Assembly (NCBI GenBank): GCA_022822525.1
Contig: JAJEBN010000100.1
Coordinates: 1-64,000, forward strand
DNA length: 64,000 bases
Source of the DNA: Acidimicrobiia bacterium
GTDB taxonomy: Bacteria > Actinomycetota > Acidimicrobiia > Acidimicrobiales > Poriferisodalaceae
Direction: 5' to 3'
This document shows, piece after piece, positions 56,644 to 64,000 of the stretch. The first letter of the stretch is position 1, and every line of letters starts with the position of its first letter. The position numbers and the translations under genes are program-made. Under the pieces are notes generated by a model. That model worked only from the letters and a program-made list of their open reading frames with translations, was not told the DNA's origin and did not search any database.

Positions 56644-59600
56644 TTAGGCCGAAGTGGGCCTTGACGTTGGCGTCGACGACCACGCACCCCATCCCTGAGC
56701 GTTCTGGGCCCTGACTCGAACCCTGTAGGTCTTGCCGTTTGTCAGCGACGAAAGCACCGTGCTCAAGTTGGTCAGGTCGGAGTGGGACACGGCCGTATTC
56801 GTCGCCCAGCCGGTGCCGACCGCGGAGCAGTCGTCGTCGGTGTCGTTGCAGTACGCCACTTCGTACTGGGTGATGTCCGAGTGGTTCTTGGCGGGTGCCG
56901 TCCACGTCACGGTGATCTGTGTGTTGCCAGCCGTCAGTCGAGGCGCCGACGGCGGATTCGGTGCCCCCGGTGTTGCAGTTTCTTGACTCGTCCAGGCACT
57001 CTCGCCATGACTCCTGCTGATGGTGCGCATCTCCACGAGGTGCGAGTTGCCGTTGGTGATCCCGGAGATCGTGTAGCGCGTCGAACTCGAGCCGATCCCG
57101 GTCCTGGTCGTCCAGTCGTTGTAGTCGCTGGTGCAGTCCGTCGTGGTGTCGGTGTCGTCGCAGTACCGCAGTTGGAAGCTCGTGATCGTCGACCCCCGGG
57201 CATTCGGCCTGGGCCACGTCACGATCAGCTGCCGGTTGCCCGATGCCAGCGTCAGCGTGGGCGCATCGGGCGCGCCTCTCGGCATGCCCATGGCAGAGGC
57301 TGACCACGGGCTCTCACGGTTGTCGTTGGTCTTCGCACGTACCCGCACTTGGTACGCGGTGCCATTGACGAGGCTCCCGATGGTCGTGCTAGTGCTGTCG
57401 TCCGAATGGGTGTGCGTCTCCCAGGTGGCGGCCCACGTCGGATTTGAAGCACAGGTGAGAACCGTGGTGTCGGAGTTGGTCGCGGTGCAGGCCCGGTAGC
57501 GCACGTCATAGCCGTTGATGGTCGAACCGTTGGATCTCGGCACGATCCAATTCACGGTCAACACGGTGTCGCCCGTGGTCAATCTCGGCGTGGTGGGTGC
57601 TGAGGGCGCGCCCACCGGCGTGCCGATCGCCGGCGTTTCGGACCACGGCCCCCAGCCCTTCTCGTTCTGGGCGCGCGCTCGCACCTGATAGGCGGTGCCA
57701 TTGGTCAGCCCGGTGATGATCCTCGACAGGCTCGCACCGGTGTCGCCGTGAACCCGCCAGTTCCCCCATGTCGGATTCGTGGCACAGGTCTTGACCGCGG
57801 TGTCGGAGTCGATCGCGGTGCAGGCCCGGTAGGCCACTTCGTAGTGCTCGATCGACGAGTCACGATTGTCTGGTTCTGTCCACTCGACGCGCAGCTGGCG
57901 GTCGTCCGCCTGCGGCGTATCGATGACCGGAGCAGCGGGTACCGCAGCCGGGATAGCCGACTTGATCGGCGTCCAGCCGCTGTTGCCGGTGCCACTCCGG
58001 GCTCGAACCTGCACTTGGTATGCGGTGTCGTTTGTCAGCGAGGAAATCGTGGTTGACGTGGTGCCGGCGGCGACAGTTGTCGACATCCATTGCTGGTTCC
58101 ACTGCGGACTCGACGTGCAGTCTTTCCGTGTCGCTGTGCAGTCGCGGTACTCCACTTCGTAGTTGTCGATGGTGGATCCGTGCGACTCCGGCTCGTTCCA
58201 CGACACCACGAGCTGCATGTGGCTTGGCTCCAAGGTCAGCCCGGTGGGTGTCGACGGAGCCGCCAGAGGGGTGGTGCCGACAACGGGCGACCAGGGCCCG
58301 AGGCCGTTGGCGTTGCGGGCTCTCACCCGCGCCTCGTACTTGGTGCCATTGGTCAGCCCTGTGATGGTCGCAGCGGTGCTGCTGGCCGCGTAGGTCCGCT
58401 CGGCCCAGTTCCCCCACGTCGGATTCGTGGCACAGGTCTTGACCGCGGTGTCGGAGTCGGTCGCGGTGCAGGCCCTGTATCCCACGATGTACTGGGTGAT
58501 CGCCAGCCCGTTGCTGCCTGGCTCGCTCCACGAGAGGCTGAACTTGCGGTCGCCCGGGTTGATGTTCGGAGCATCGGGAGCTTCGGGCCGCAGTGACGGC
58601 GTGCCCGTCGCGGACGACGACCACGGGCCCAAGCCCTGGCCTGCGCCGCCGACATCGTTGACGGCTCGGACGCGCACCCGGTAGGTGGTGCCGTTGTTCA
58701 ACGACGTGATCGTGTAGGTGGTCTCGGGCGGGTCTCCGCCGCTCCCCGTGACTGTGCCTGGCGATGACCAGTCGCCGTCGATGCTGCAATCCGCCGTGCT
58801 CACGCAGTGCGCGACGTCGTAGCGAACGATGGCCGAACCGTTGTCGGCCGGCGCCTTCCACGCCACCACCAGCGATTCGTTGCCCGGCGTCAGCGTGGGA
58901 GTCGCGGGCTTGGCCGGCTTGCCGAGCGGCGTCGATTCTTCCGATGCCGAGTACGGCCCGACGCCAGTGGCAATGCGGGCCCGCACTCGCACCTGGTACT
59001 TGGTGGCATTCGCAAGGTTCGTGATCGTCAACCGGAGGTCGGTGAGGTCGGTGTGGGTTCTTGTCTGCCAGCCGCCCCAACGCGGATTCGAGCTGCAATC
59101 CCTCGGCGTCGCGGTGCACGCCCGGAACTGGACGTTGTAGCCGTTGATCGTGGTGCCGTTATCCGTAGGCGCCGTCCACGAAGCGACGATCTGGCGGTCC
59201 CCGGCTACGAGCGTCGGCATTCCAGGGGCGTCGGGCAGGGCCCTCGGCGTACCCGTCCTGCTCGCCGACCACGGGCCAATGCCTTGGTCTGTGCCGCCGA
59301 GACTGTTGATGGCCCGGACGCGCACCTTGTAGGCCGTGTCATTGTTCAGCCCGGTGATTTCGTGCCTCGTGTCGGTGCCTGTGTCGAAGGCATCAAGCCA
59401 GTCTGTTGACGTGCTGGCACAGGTGCCGGTGCAGTACTCGACGTCATAGCCGGTGATGTCGAGACCGTTGTCGGCCGGCGCAACCCAGGTCACCACGAGC
59501 TTCTGGTTACCTGGCTCCGCGGTCGGGGTGCTCGGCCTCGCCGGCACCGAGACCGGTGTCGTCTTGCTGGCTGTCGACCACGGCCCCACGCCGTTGGCGT

Positions 59601-61485
59601 TGCGAGCCCGCACCTGCACCTCGTAGGCGGTGCCGTTGACCAGCCCAGTGATCGTCACGATCTTGCCGGTACCGGAATGGCTGCGCGCCCGCCAGCTGCC
59701 CCAGGTCACGTCGTCGTCATCGGACTCGCAGGTCAGCACCGTCGTGTCGCCATCGGTTGCGGTACACGCCCGGTACTGCACGTCGTAGTCGGTGATGGCC
59801 GACCCGGAGTATCCGGGCTCGTTCCATTGCACGAGGATCTGGCGGTCGCCCTCGGTCAAAGCAGGGGCGCGCTCGAAGCTCGGCAGCTCCTCAGGTGTTG
59901 CAGACTGAGTTGGCGACCAGTCGCTCTCGCTCCCGCCGCTGCGGGATCGCACCTGCACCTCGTGCTTGACGCCGTTGCTCAGCTTGGTGATCGTGGTGGT
60001 GGTGCCGGTGCCCGAATGGCTGTGGGGCGTCCAGCTGCCGCATGTCAGGCTCGAGCCGCACGTCCGGTATCGAAGGTCGTAGCCGTCAATGGTTCCGCCG
60101 CTCGGGGGCGTCGACGGCGCCCACGTCACCTTCAACTGCTCGTTCGCGGCTTCCACGGTCAGGCTGGCCGGAACCGAGGGCCGCCCTGTCTGCACTTCCG
60201 GTATGCCCGACACGATCTGCGACCATGAGCCGAGCCCGAAAATGTTGCGGGCCCGTACCCGCACTTGGTAGGCGGTCCCGTTGGCGAGGCCGGTGATGGT
60301 CGTGCTGGTGCCCGTGCCCGAGTGGGCATGTGCGGTCCAGCCGCCCCAGCTCGCGCCGGACGTGCAGGTGCTCGGCGTGGCCGTGCACGCGCGGTACTCC
60401 ACCACGTAGCCGGAGACCGCTGCACCGACTGCGCTGGTGGGCGCCCTCCACGACACTGCCAGACCGGCGTTCCGGGCAGACGCCGCGAGCGACGTCGGCG
60501 TGCTCGGCGGATCGGTGCCGATGGCCGTCAGCGTGCCTGCCGCGGCACGCGCCGCAGTATCGATGCGGTCCGATCCGCTGATCCTGTGCAGAGCCGCCGT
60601 CGGGGCGAGGGTGCGCAGGCGGGCATGCAAGCTGGTGTCGAGCGCCGCGCTCCCACCAACCAGCACGATCGCACGCGGCCGCAGCTCCTCGATGCGGCGC
60701 TCGGTGGGAGCGGTCAGCGCACTCGTCTGGGAGTACAGCACTGCTCCGCCGGTGGTGATGGCCGCGTAGGCAGCGGCAACTCCCATGTCTGCTGGGCTCC
60801 ACCCGTTCGCGACCACCACGGTGGTGGAGAGGTTGGGCGCCGCCGCCGCTGCGGTGTCGGTACGGGACGCACCGCTGTGGCGCGGCACGCTCTGCACCGA
60901 TGGCGCGAGCTCTCGGACTCGATCGGCGAGCGACGCTGCGAGCACCACCGTGCCTCCGACGAATTCGACCTGCAAAGGCTGCTGCTCGCGGATGATGCGT
61001 TCGGTCGGCGCCGTGAGGTCGTCGGCGTTGGCCAGCAGCACTGCTGCGTTGGGCCTTGTCGCCGCCAACGCAGCCGCCACGCCCGTGTCCGCGGCGCTGA
61101 AGCCGTTCGCCACAATGAATGTGGTGGCGTTCGACGGCACTGCCTTCGCAGCCGTGTCGAAGCGGTCGGCGCCCTCGATCCGCCGGACTGCGGCACCGCC
61201 AACCAGTGCGACCACCTCGTCTTGCACTGCGGTTGACAGCGCAGCCGTGCCGCCGACCAGGATCACCGCCGACGGCTGGCGGTCTCGGATGAAGCTTGCT
61301 GTACGGGCGGTGAGCTCTCTCGAGTTCGCATACAGCACCACTGCGTCGGATTGGCTGCCGCTCTCAAGGGCTGCGAGGGCCGATGCAACGGCTGAGTCGG
61401 CAGAACTCCAGCCGTTGGCGATGACCACGGTGCCGATGGACCGAGTCTGCGCCGACGCCGCGGGTGCCAGCACGGCTGCGATCAA
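56644..61485 (-). CDS. Large cell-wall-anchored surface protein: three CWB2 repeats then many FN3 modules
   Basis: GADRFDTAA / GASRTDTAA / GSDRIDTAA CWB2 motifs; repeated P.aP..P…V.W..P…I..Y.V.YR and ITGLTNGTAYQVRVRA. Confidence 0.93.
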   Translation of the reverse strand: MIAAVLAPAASAQTRSIGTVVIANGWSSADSAVASALAALESGSQSDAVVLYANSRELTARTASFIRDRQPSAVILVGGTAALSTAVQDEVVALVGGAAVRRIEGADRFDTAAKAVPSNATTFIVANGFSAADTGVAAALAATRPNAAVLLANADDLTAPTERIIREQQPLQVEFVGGTVVLAASLADRVRELAPSVQSVPRHSGASRTDTAAAAAPNLSTTVVVANGWSPADMGVAAAYAAITTGGAVLYSQTSALTAPTERRIEELRPRAIVLVGGSAALDTSLHARLRTLAPTAALHRISGSDRIDTAARAAAGTLTAIGTDPPSTPTSLAASARNAGLAVSWRAPTSAVGAAVSGYVVEYRACTATPSTCTSGASWGGWTAHAHSGTGTSTTITGLANGTAYQVRVRARNIFGLGSWSQIVSGIPEVQTGRPSVPASLTVEAANEQLKVTWAPSTPPSGGTIDGYDLRYRTCGSSLTCGSWTPHSHSGTGTTTTITKLSNGVKHEVQVRSRSGGSESDWSPTQSATPEELPSFERAPALTEGDRQILVQWNEPGYSGSAITDYDVQYRACTATDGDTTVLTCESDDDDVTWGSWRARSHSGTGKIVTITGLVNGTAYEVQVRARNANGVGPWSTASKTTPVSVPARPSTPTAEPGNQKLVVTWVAPADNGLDITGYDVEYCTGTCASTSTDWLDAFDTGTDTRHEITGLNNDTAYKVRVRAINSLGGTDQGIGPWSASRTGTPRALPDAPGMPTLVAGDRQIVASWTAPTDNGTTINGYNVQFRACTATPRDCSSNPRWGGWQTRTHTDLTDLRLTITNLANATKYQVRVRARIATGVGPYSASEESTPLGKPAKPATPTLTPGNESLVVAWKAPADNGSAIVRYDVAHCVSTADCSIDGDWSSPGTVTGSGGDPPETTYTITSLNNGTTYRVRVRAVNDVGGAGQGLGPWSSSATGTPSLRPEAPDAPNINPGDRKFSLSWSEPGSNGLAITQYIVGYRACTATDSDTAVKTCATNPTWGNWAERTYAASSTAATITGLTNGTKYEARVRARNANGLGPWSPVVGTTPLAAPSTPTGLTLEPSHMQLVVSWNEPESHGSTIDNYEVEYRDCTATRKDCTSSPQWNQQWMSTTVAAGTTSTTISSLTNDTAYQVQVRARSGTGNSGWTPIKSAIPAAVPAAPVIDTPQADDRQLRVEWTEPDNRDSSIEHYEVAYRACTAIDSDTAVKTCATNPTWGNWRVHGDTGASLSRIITGLTNGTAYQVRARAQNEKGWGPWSETPAIGTPVGAPSAPTTPRLTTGDTVLTVNWIVPRSNGSTINGYDVRYRACTATNSDTTVLTCASNPTWAATWETHTHSDDSTSTTIGSLVNGTAYQVRVRAKTNDNRESPWSASAMGMPRGAPDAPTLTLASGNRQLIVTWPRPNARGSTITSFQLRYCDDTDTTTDCTSDYNDWTTRTGIGSSSTRYTISGITNGNSHLVEMRTISRSHGESAWTSQETATPGAPNPPSAPRLTAGNTQITVTWTAPAKNHSDITQYEVAYCNDTDDDCSAVGTGWATNTAVSHSDLTNLSTVLSSLTNGKTYRVRVRAQNAQGWGAWSSTPTSRPTSA
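57757..57827. repeat. 71-bp intragenic repeat, copy 1 (partner at 58405-58475)
   Basis: 69/71 identical by eye. Confidence 0.9.
58405..58475. repeat. 71-bp intragenic repeat, copy 2
   Basis: 69/71 identical to 57757-57827. Confidence 0.9.
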
Positions 61486-61699
61486 CGCGAGGACTGCACA
61501 GGCGGCCCCGCCGCCGCGCAGTCCCCGACGCAGTCCGGACCGGGTGCTCAGCAGCCGTTCCCGAAGTGCGCGAGAGCCGCCCCAATATCGCCGGTGCAGC
61601 CCGCTGAGCGGTCCAAATTACGTCAATGCAGGCATTATGCCGGACTCTATTTCTCGCCACTCTGCGGGTAGGGGATGGCAGATTGGCGGCGGGCCGATG

Positions 61700-62479
61700 T
61701 CAGATCATCGACACCGTGCGGCCGAGCAGCCTGAACAGCGGTTCCTTGGTGGCTTCGAGCGCTTCGGAGACCTCTTCGTGGGAGATCTCGCCGTCGAACA
61801 TCCCGGCTGCCATGTTGGCTACGACGGCGATGCCGGCGTAAGGGATGCCGGCCTCACGGGCCAGCGCCACCTCGGGATAGCCGGTCATCCCGACGACGCT
61901 GCCGCCCATCTGGGCGTACATGCGGATCTCCGCCGGCGTCTCGAATCTGGGCCCGTTCGTGCAGACGTAGGTCGCCTTCTGCGCTATGTCGATGTGCTCG
62001 GCATCGGCGGCCACCGCCAGCACGGCGCGCAGCTTCGGGTCATAGGGCGTCGTCATGTCGGTGTGGACCACCTGGCCGGGCCGGTCGAAGAAGGTGGCGT
62101 CACGGCCCGTGGTGAACTCCAGGTAGTCGTCGAGCAGCAGGAACGCCCCGGTCCCCCGCTCGGGCACCATCGAGCCGACGACGCTCACGGCCAGGATGGC
62201 CGTGGCGCCCAGGTCCCCAATGGCGGCGATGTTGGCCCGGTAGTTGATCGCTGAGGGCGGGATCGAATGGTCGCCGCCGTGGCGCGGCACGAACACGATG
62301 CTCCGGCCATGCCAGCGGCCCGTCATGGCGTGAGCCTCGCCCCAGTCGGTCTGCACTTCATGGTGCTGGGCTCCGCTCAGGCCAGGCAGCTCGTAGAAGC
62401 CCGTCCCCGCGATGATCCCCACGGGGGCACGCCCGGGGTCTGCTCCGCCGGTCTCGCTCGCCTCGCTCATCTCACTCAC
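61700..62479 (-). CDS. mtnP: S-methyl-5'-thioadenosine phosphorylase
   Basis: GIIAGTGFYELPG; VFVPRHGGDHSIPPSAINYRANIAAIGDLGATAIL; TNGPRFETPAEIRMY. Confidence 0.93.
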   Translation of the reverse strand: MSEMSEASETGGADPGRAPVGIIAGTGFYELPGLSGAQHHEVQTDWGEAHAMTGRWHGRSIVFVPRHGGDHSIPPSAINYRANIAAIGDLGATAILAVSVVGSMVPERGTGAFLLLDDYLEFTTGRDATFFDRPGQVVHTDMTTPYDPKLRAVLAVAADAEHIDIAQKATYVCTNGPRFETPAEIRMYAQMGGSVVGMTGYPEVALAREAGIPYAGIAVVANMAAGMFDGEISHEEVSEALEATKEPLFRLLGRTVSMI

Positions 62480-63819
62480 GTCCCAGATTCCTGCGCCAAC
62501 CGTTGCGCTCGATGCTGCACCTCATAGCGGGCGCGCGCCTCGTCGACGGTGAGACAGACACGGTCCGCGACGACCCGCTCGCCTCCGACCCACACATCGG
62601 TGACGTGGCGGCTGCCGCCGGACCATGCCACATGAGCGATCAGTTCCTGCGGGGAGGTGACCGGCACGAACGCAACATCGTCGATGTCGAGGCGGATCAT
62701 GTCAGCCCAGCGACCCGCTTCCAGCACGCCGATGTCCAAGCCGAGCGCCTCGCCGCCGCTGCGAGTGGCCATCGAGATGACCTGCTGCGCGCTCATCACG
62801 GTGGGATCGAGCGCTGTCACCCGCGCCAGCAGCGAGGCAATCTTGATCTCCTCCCACAGGTCGAGGTCGTCGTTGGAGGCGGGGCCGTCGGTGGCCAGCG
62901 CGACCGTGATGCCCCGCTCGATCATCTCGGGCACCCGCGCCACGCCCGAACCCAGCTTCATGTTGCTGACCGGGCAGTGCGCCACGGCCACCCCCGCCGA
63001 GGCGTAGATGTCGAGGTCGGCGTCGTCGAGCCAGACGCTGTGCGCAGCCAGCACCCTGCCTTCCAGCGCTCCGGCATCAGCAAGGAGCCTCGGCACGCTG
63101 GCGCCGTCGTGCTTGTTGGCCAGCGCGTCGCCCTCATCGGCGGTCTCGGCGACGTGAATATGCAGCAGGGCGTCGCGCTCGCGGGCGGCGGCGGCAATCT
63201 CCGCGCACGGGCCCACGCCGAGGTCGTACGCCGAATGCGGCGCGAACCCGACGGTGACGCGGCCCGACGGGTCGTTCTGCTCGTCGTGTACCCGGGCGAT
63301 CTCAGCAACGCGGTCGGCGACGCTGCCGCCCTGGTCGAGGTGCGCCACCGACAGCACTCCCGGGCACATGACCTGCCGGATGCCGGCCTGGCGGCCCGCA
63401 TCGATCACCTCGTGCTCGAAGGCGTACATCTCGCAGGTGGTCGTCACACCCGAGCGCAGCATCTCGACCGAGCCCATCGTCATTCCCCACCACACATCGG
63501 ACGGTCGCAGGCGCCCCTCACGCGGCCACATCACCTCGGTGAGCCATGCCATCAGCGGCAGCCCGTCGCCTGCGCCGCGCACGAGCGTCATCGGCGTGTG
63601 TGCATGGGTGTTCACGAGTCCCGGCATCAGCAGGCCGCCCATGTCGATCACCGGCGCATCGGTGGCGGGCGCATCCGCTGCGGCACCCACCCAGGCAATC
63701 CGCCCGTCGGCCCCCACGTCGACGGCGCCCTGATCGAACACGGCAAACGGCTCATCACAGGTCAGGACCACATCGGCCAGGAATCGGGCGCCGTCCGCGC
63801 CAGGTGAAGAGTTCGCCAC
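62476..63819 (-). CDS. Amidohydrolase, MTA/SAH-deaminase-like
   Basis: MPGLVNTHAHTPMTLVRGAGDGLPLMAWL; HIHVAETADE; AHCPVSNMKLGSGVARVPEM; ATDGPASNDDLD. Confidence 0.9.
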   Translation of the reverse strand: MANSSPGADGARFLADVVLTCDEPFAVFDQGAVDVGADGRIAWVGAAADAPATDAPVIDMGGLLMPGLVNTHAHTPMTLVRGAGDGLPLMAWLTEVMWPREGRLRPSDVWWGMTMGSVEMLRSGVTTTCEMYAFEHEVIDAGRQAGIRQVMCPGVLSVAHLDQGGSVADRVAEIARVHDEQNDPSGRVTVGFAPHSAYDLGVGPCAEIAAAARERDALLHIHVAETADEGDALANKHDGASVPRLLADAGALEGRVLAAHSVWLDDADLDIYASAGVAVAHCPVSNMKLGSGVARVPEMIERGITVALATDGPASNDDLDLWEEIKIASLLARVTALDPTVMSAQQVISMATRSGGEALGLDIGVLEAGRWADMIRLDIDDVAFVPVTSPQELIAHVAWSGGSRHVTDVWVGGERVVADRVCLTVDEARARYEVQHRAQRLAQESGT

Positions 63820-63867
63820 AGCCTCATCTTCGCACCGGTCGGCTGCCGCGGGTCAACGCGTGGGCCC

Positions 63868-64000
63868 ATGCCACAATCTGCGGCCGTGGCCTTGTTCTTG
63901 CAGCGTGTCTTCGACGCGATGTCCAACGGCTCCGCCTACGCGGCGCTGGCTGTAGCGATCTCGATGGTGTTTCGCTCGACCGGCGTGCTGAACCTGGCCC
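63868..64000 (+). CDS. 5' part of a LivH-like branched-chain ABC permease, cut by the window end
   Basis: FLQRVFDAMSNGSAYAALAVAISMVFRSTGVLNLA. Confidence 0.8.
   Translation, partial: MPQSAAVALFLQRVFDAMSNGSAYAALAVAISMVFRSTGVLNLA

Noticed and set aside
62503-63807. 434-aa plus-strand ORF opposite the amidohydrolase
   Set aside because: Antisense shadow ORF.
1-64000. CRISPR array, rRNA operon, prophage or IS element
   Set aside because: No regularly spaced repeats of CRISPR type, no rRNA sequence, no transposase/integrase or phage structural genes recognised.
1-64000. Secondary-metabolite gene cluster
   Set aside because: No NRPS/PKS/RiPP or terpene core enzyme; the CoA-transferase and enoyl-CoA hydratases fit ordinary acyl-CoA metabolism.

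Overview
64 kb of high-GC actinobacterial chromosome, probably Acidimicrobiia-like (lineage inferred from gene content only). Most of it is housekeeping: lysA, argS, valS, rsgA, rmuC, etfAB, a pdtaS-like kinase, one tRNA-Arg(CCG), a complete System I cytochrome c maturation operon (ccmA-I) followed by mrp and selO, paaADBC, and mtnP plus an amidohydrolase. The accessory content stands out more. (1) An amide/urea ABC-transport operon (SBP, LivH, a LivM-LivG fusion, LivF, amidase) is headed by an ArsR repressor and a signal-peptide-less SRPBCC-AmiC-like fusion. A 17/20 conserved 20-mer occurs upstream of both arsR and the SBP gene. This is my best candidate for an undescribed sensing/regulatory system. 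(2) A 1.6 kaa surface protein carries three CWB2 repeats and a long FN3 array whose modules repeatedly contain an unusual two-Cys insert. It sits next to a bulb-lectin/L,D-transpeptidase fusion. (3) Short, mostly in-frame tandem duplications (12, 24, 27, ~28 and 33 bp) lie at gene ends, and two of them multiply in-frame ATGs at N-termini. (4) There are gene remnants: an amidase fragment and a PIN/VapC tail. (5) A MazEF-like module has 11-bp helical-phase repeats upstream. No rRNA, CRISPR, prophage or IS transposase was seen. All family calls come from reading motifs; no searches were run.
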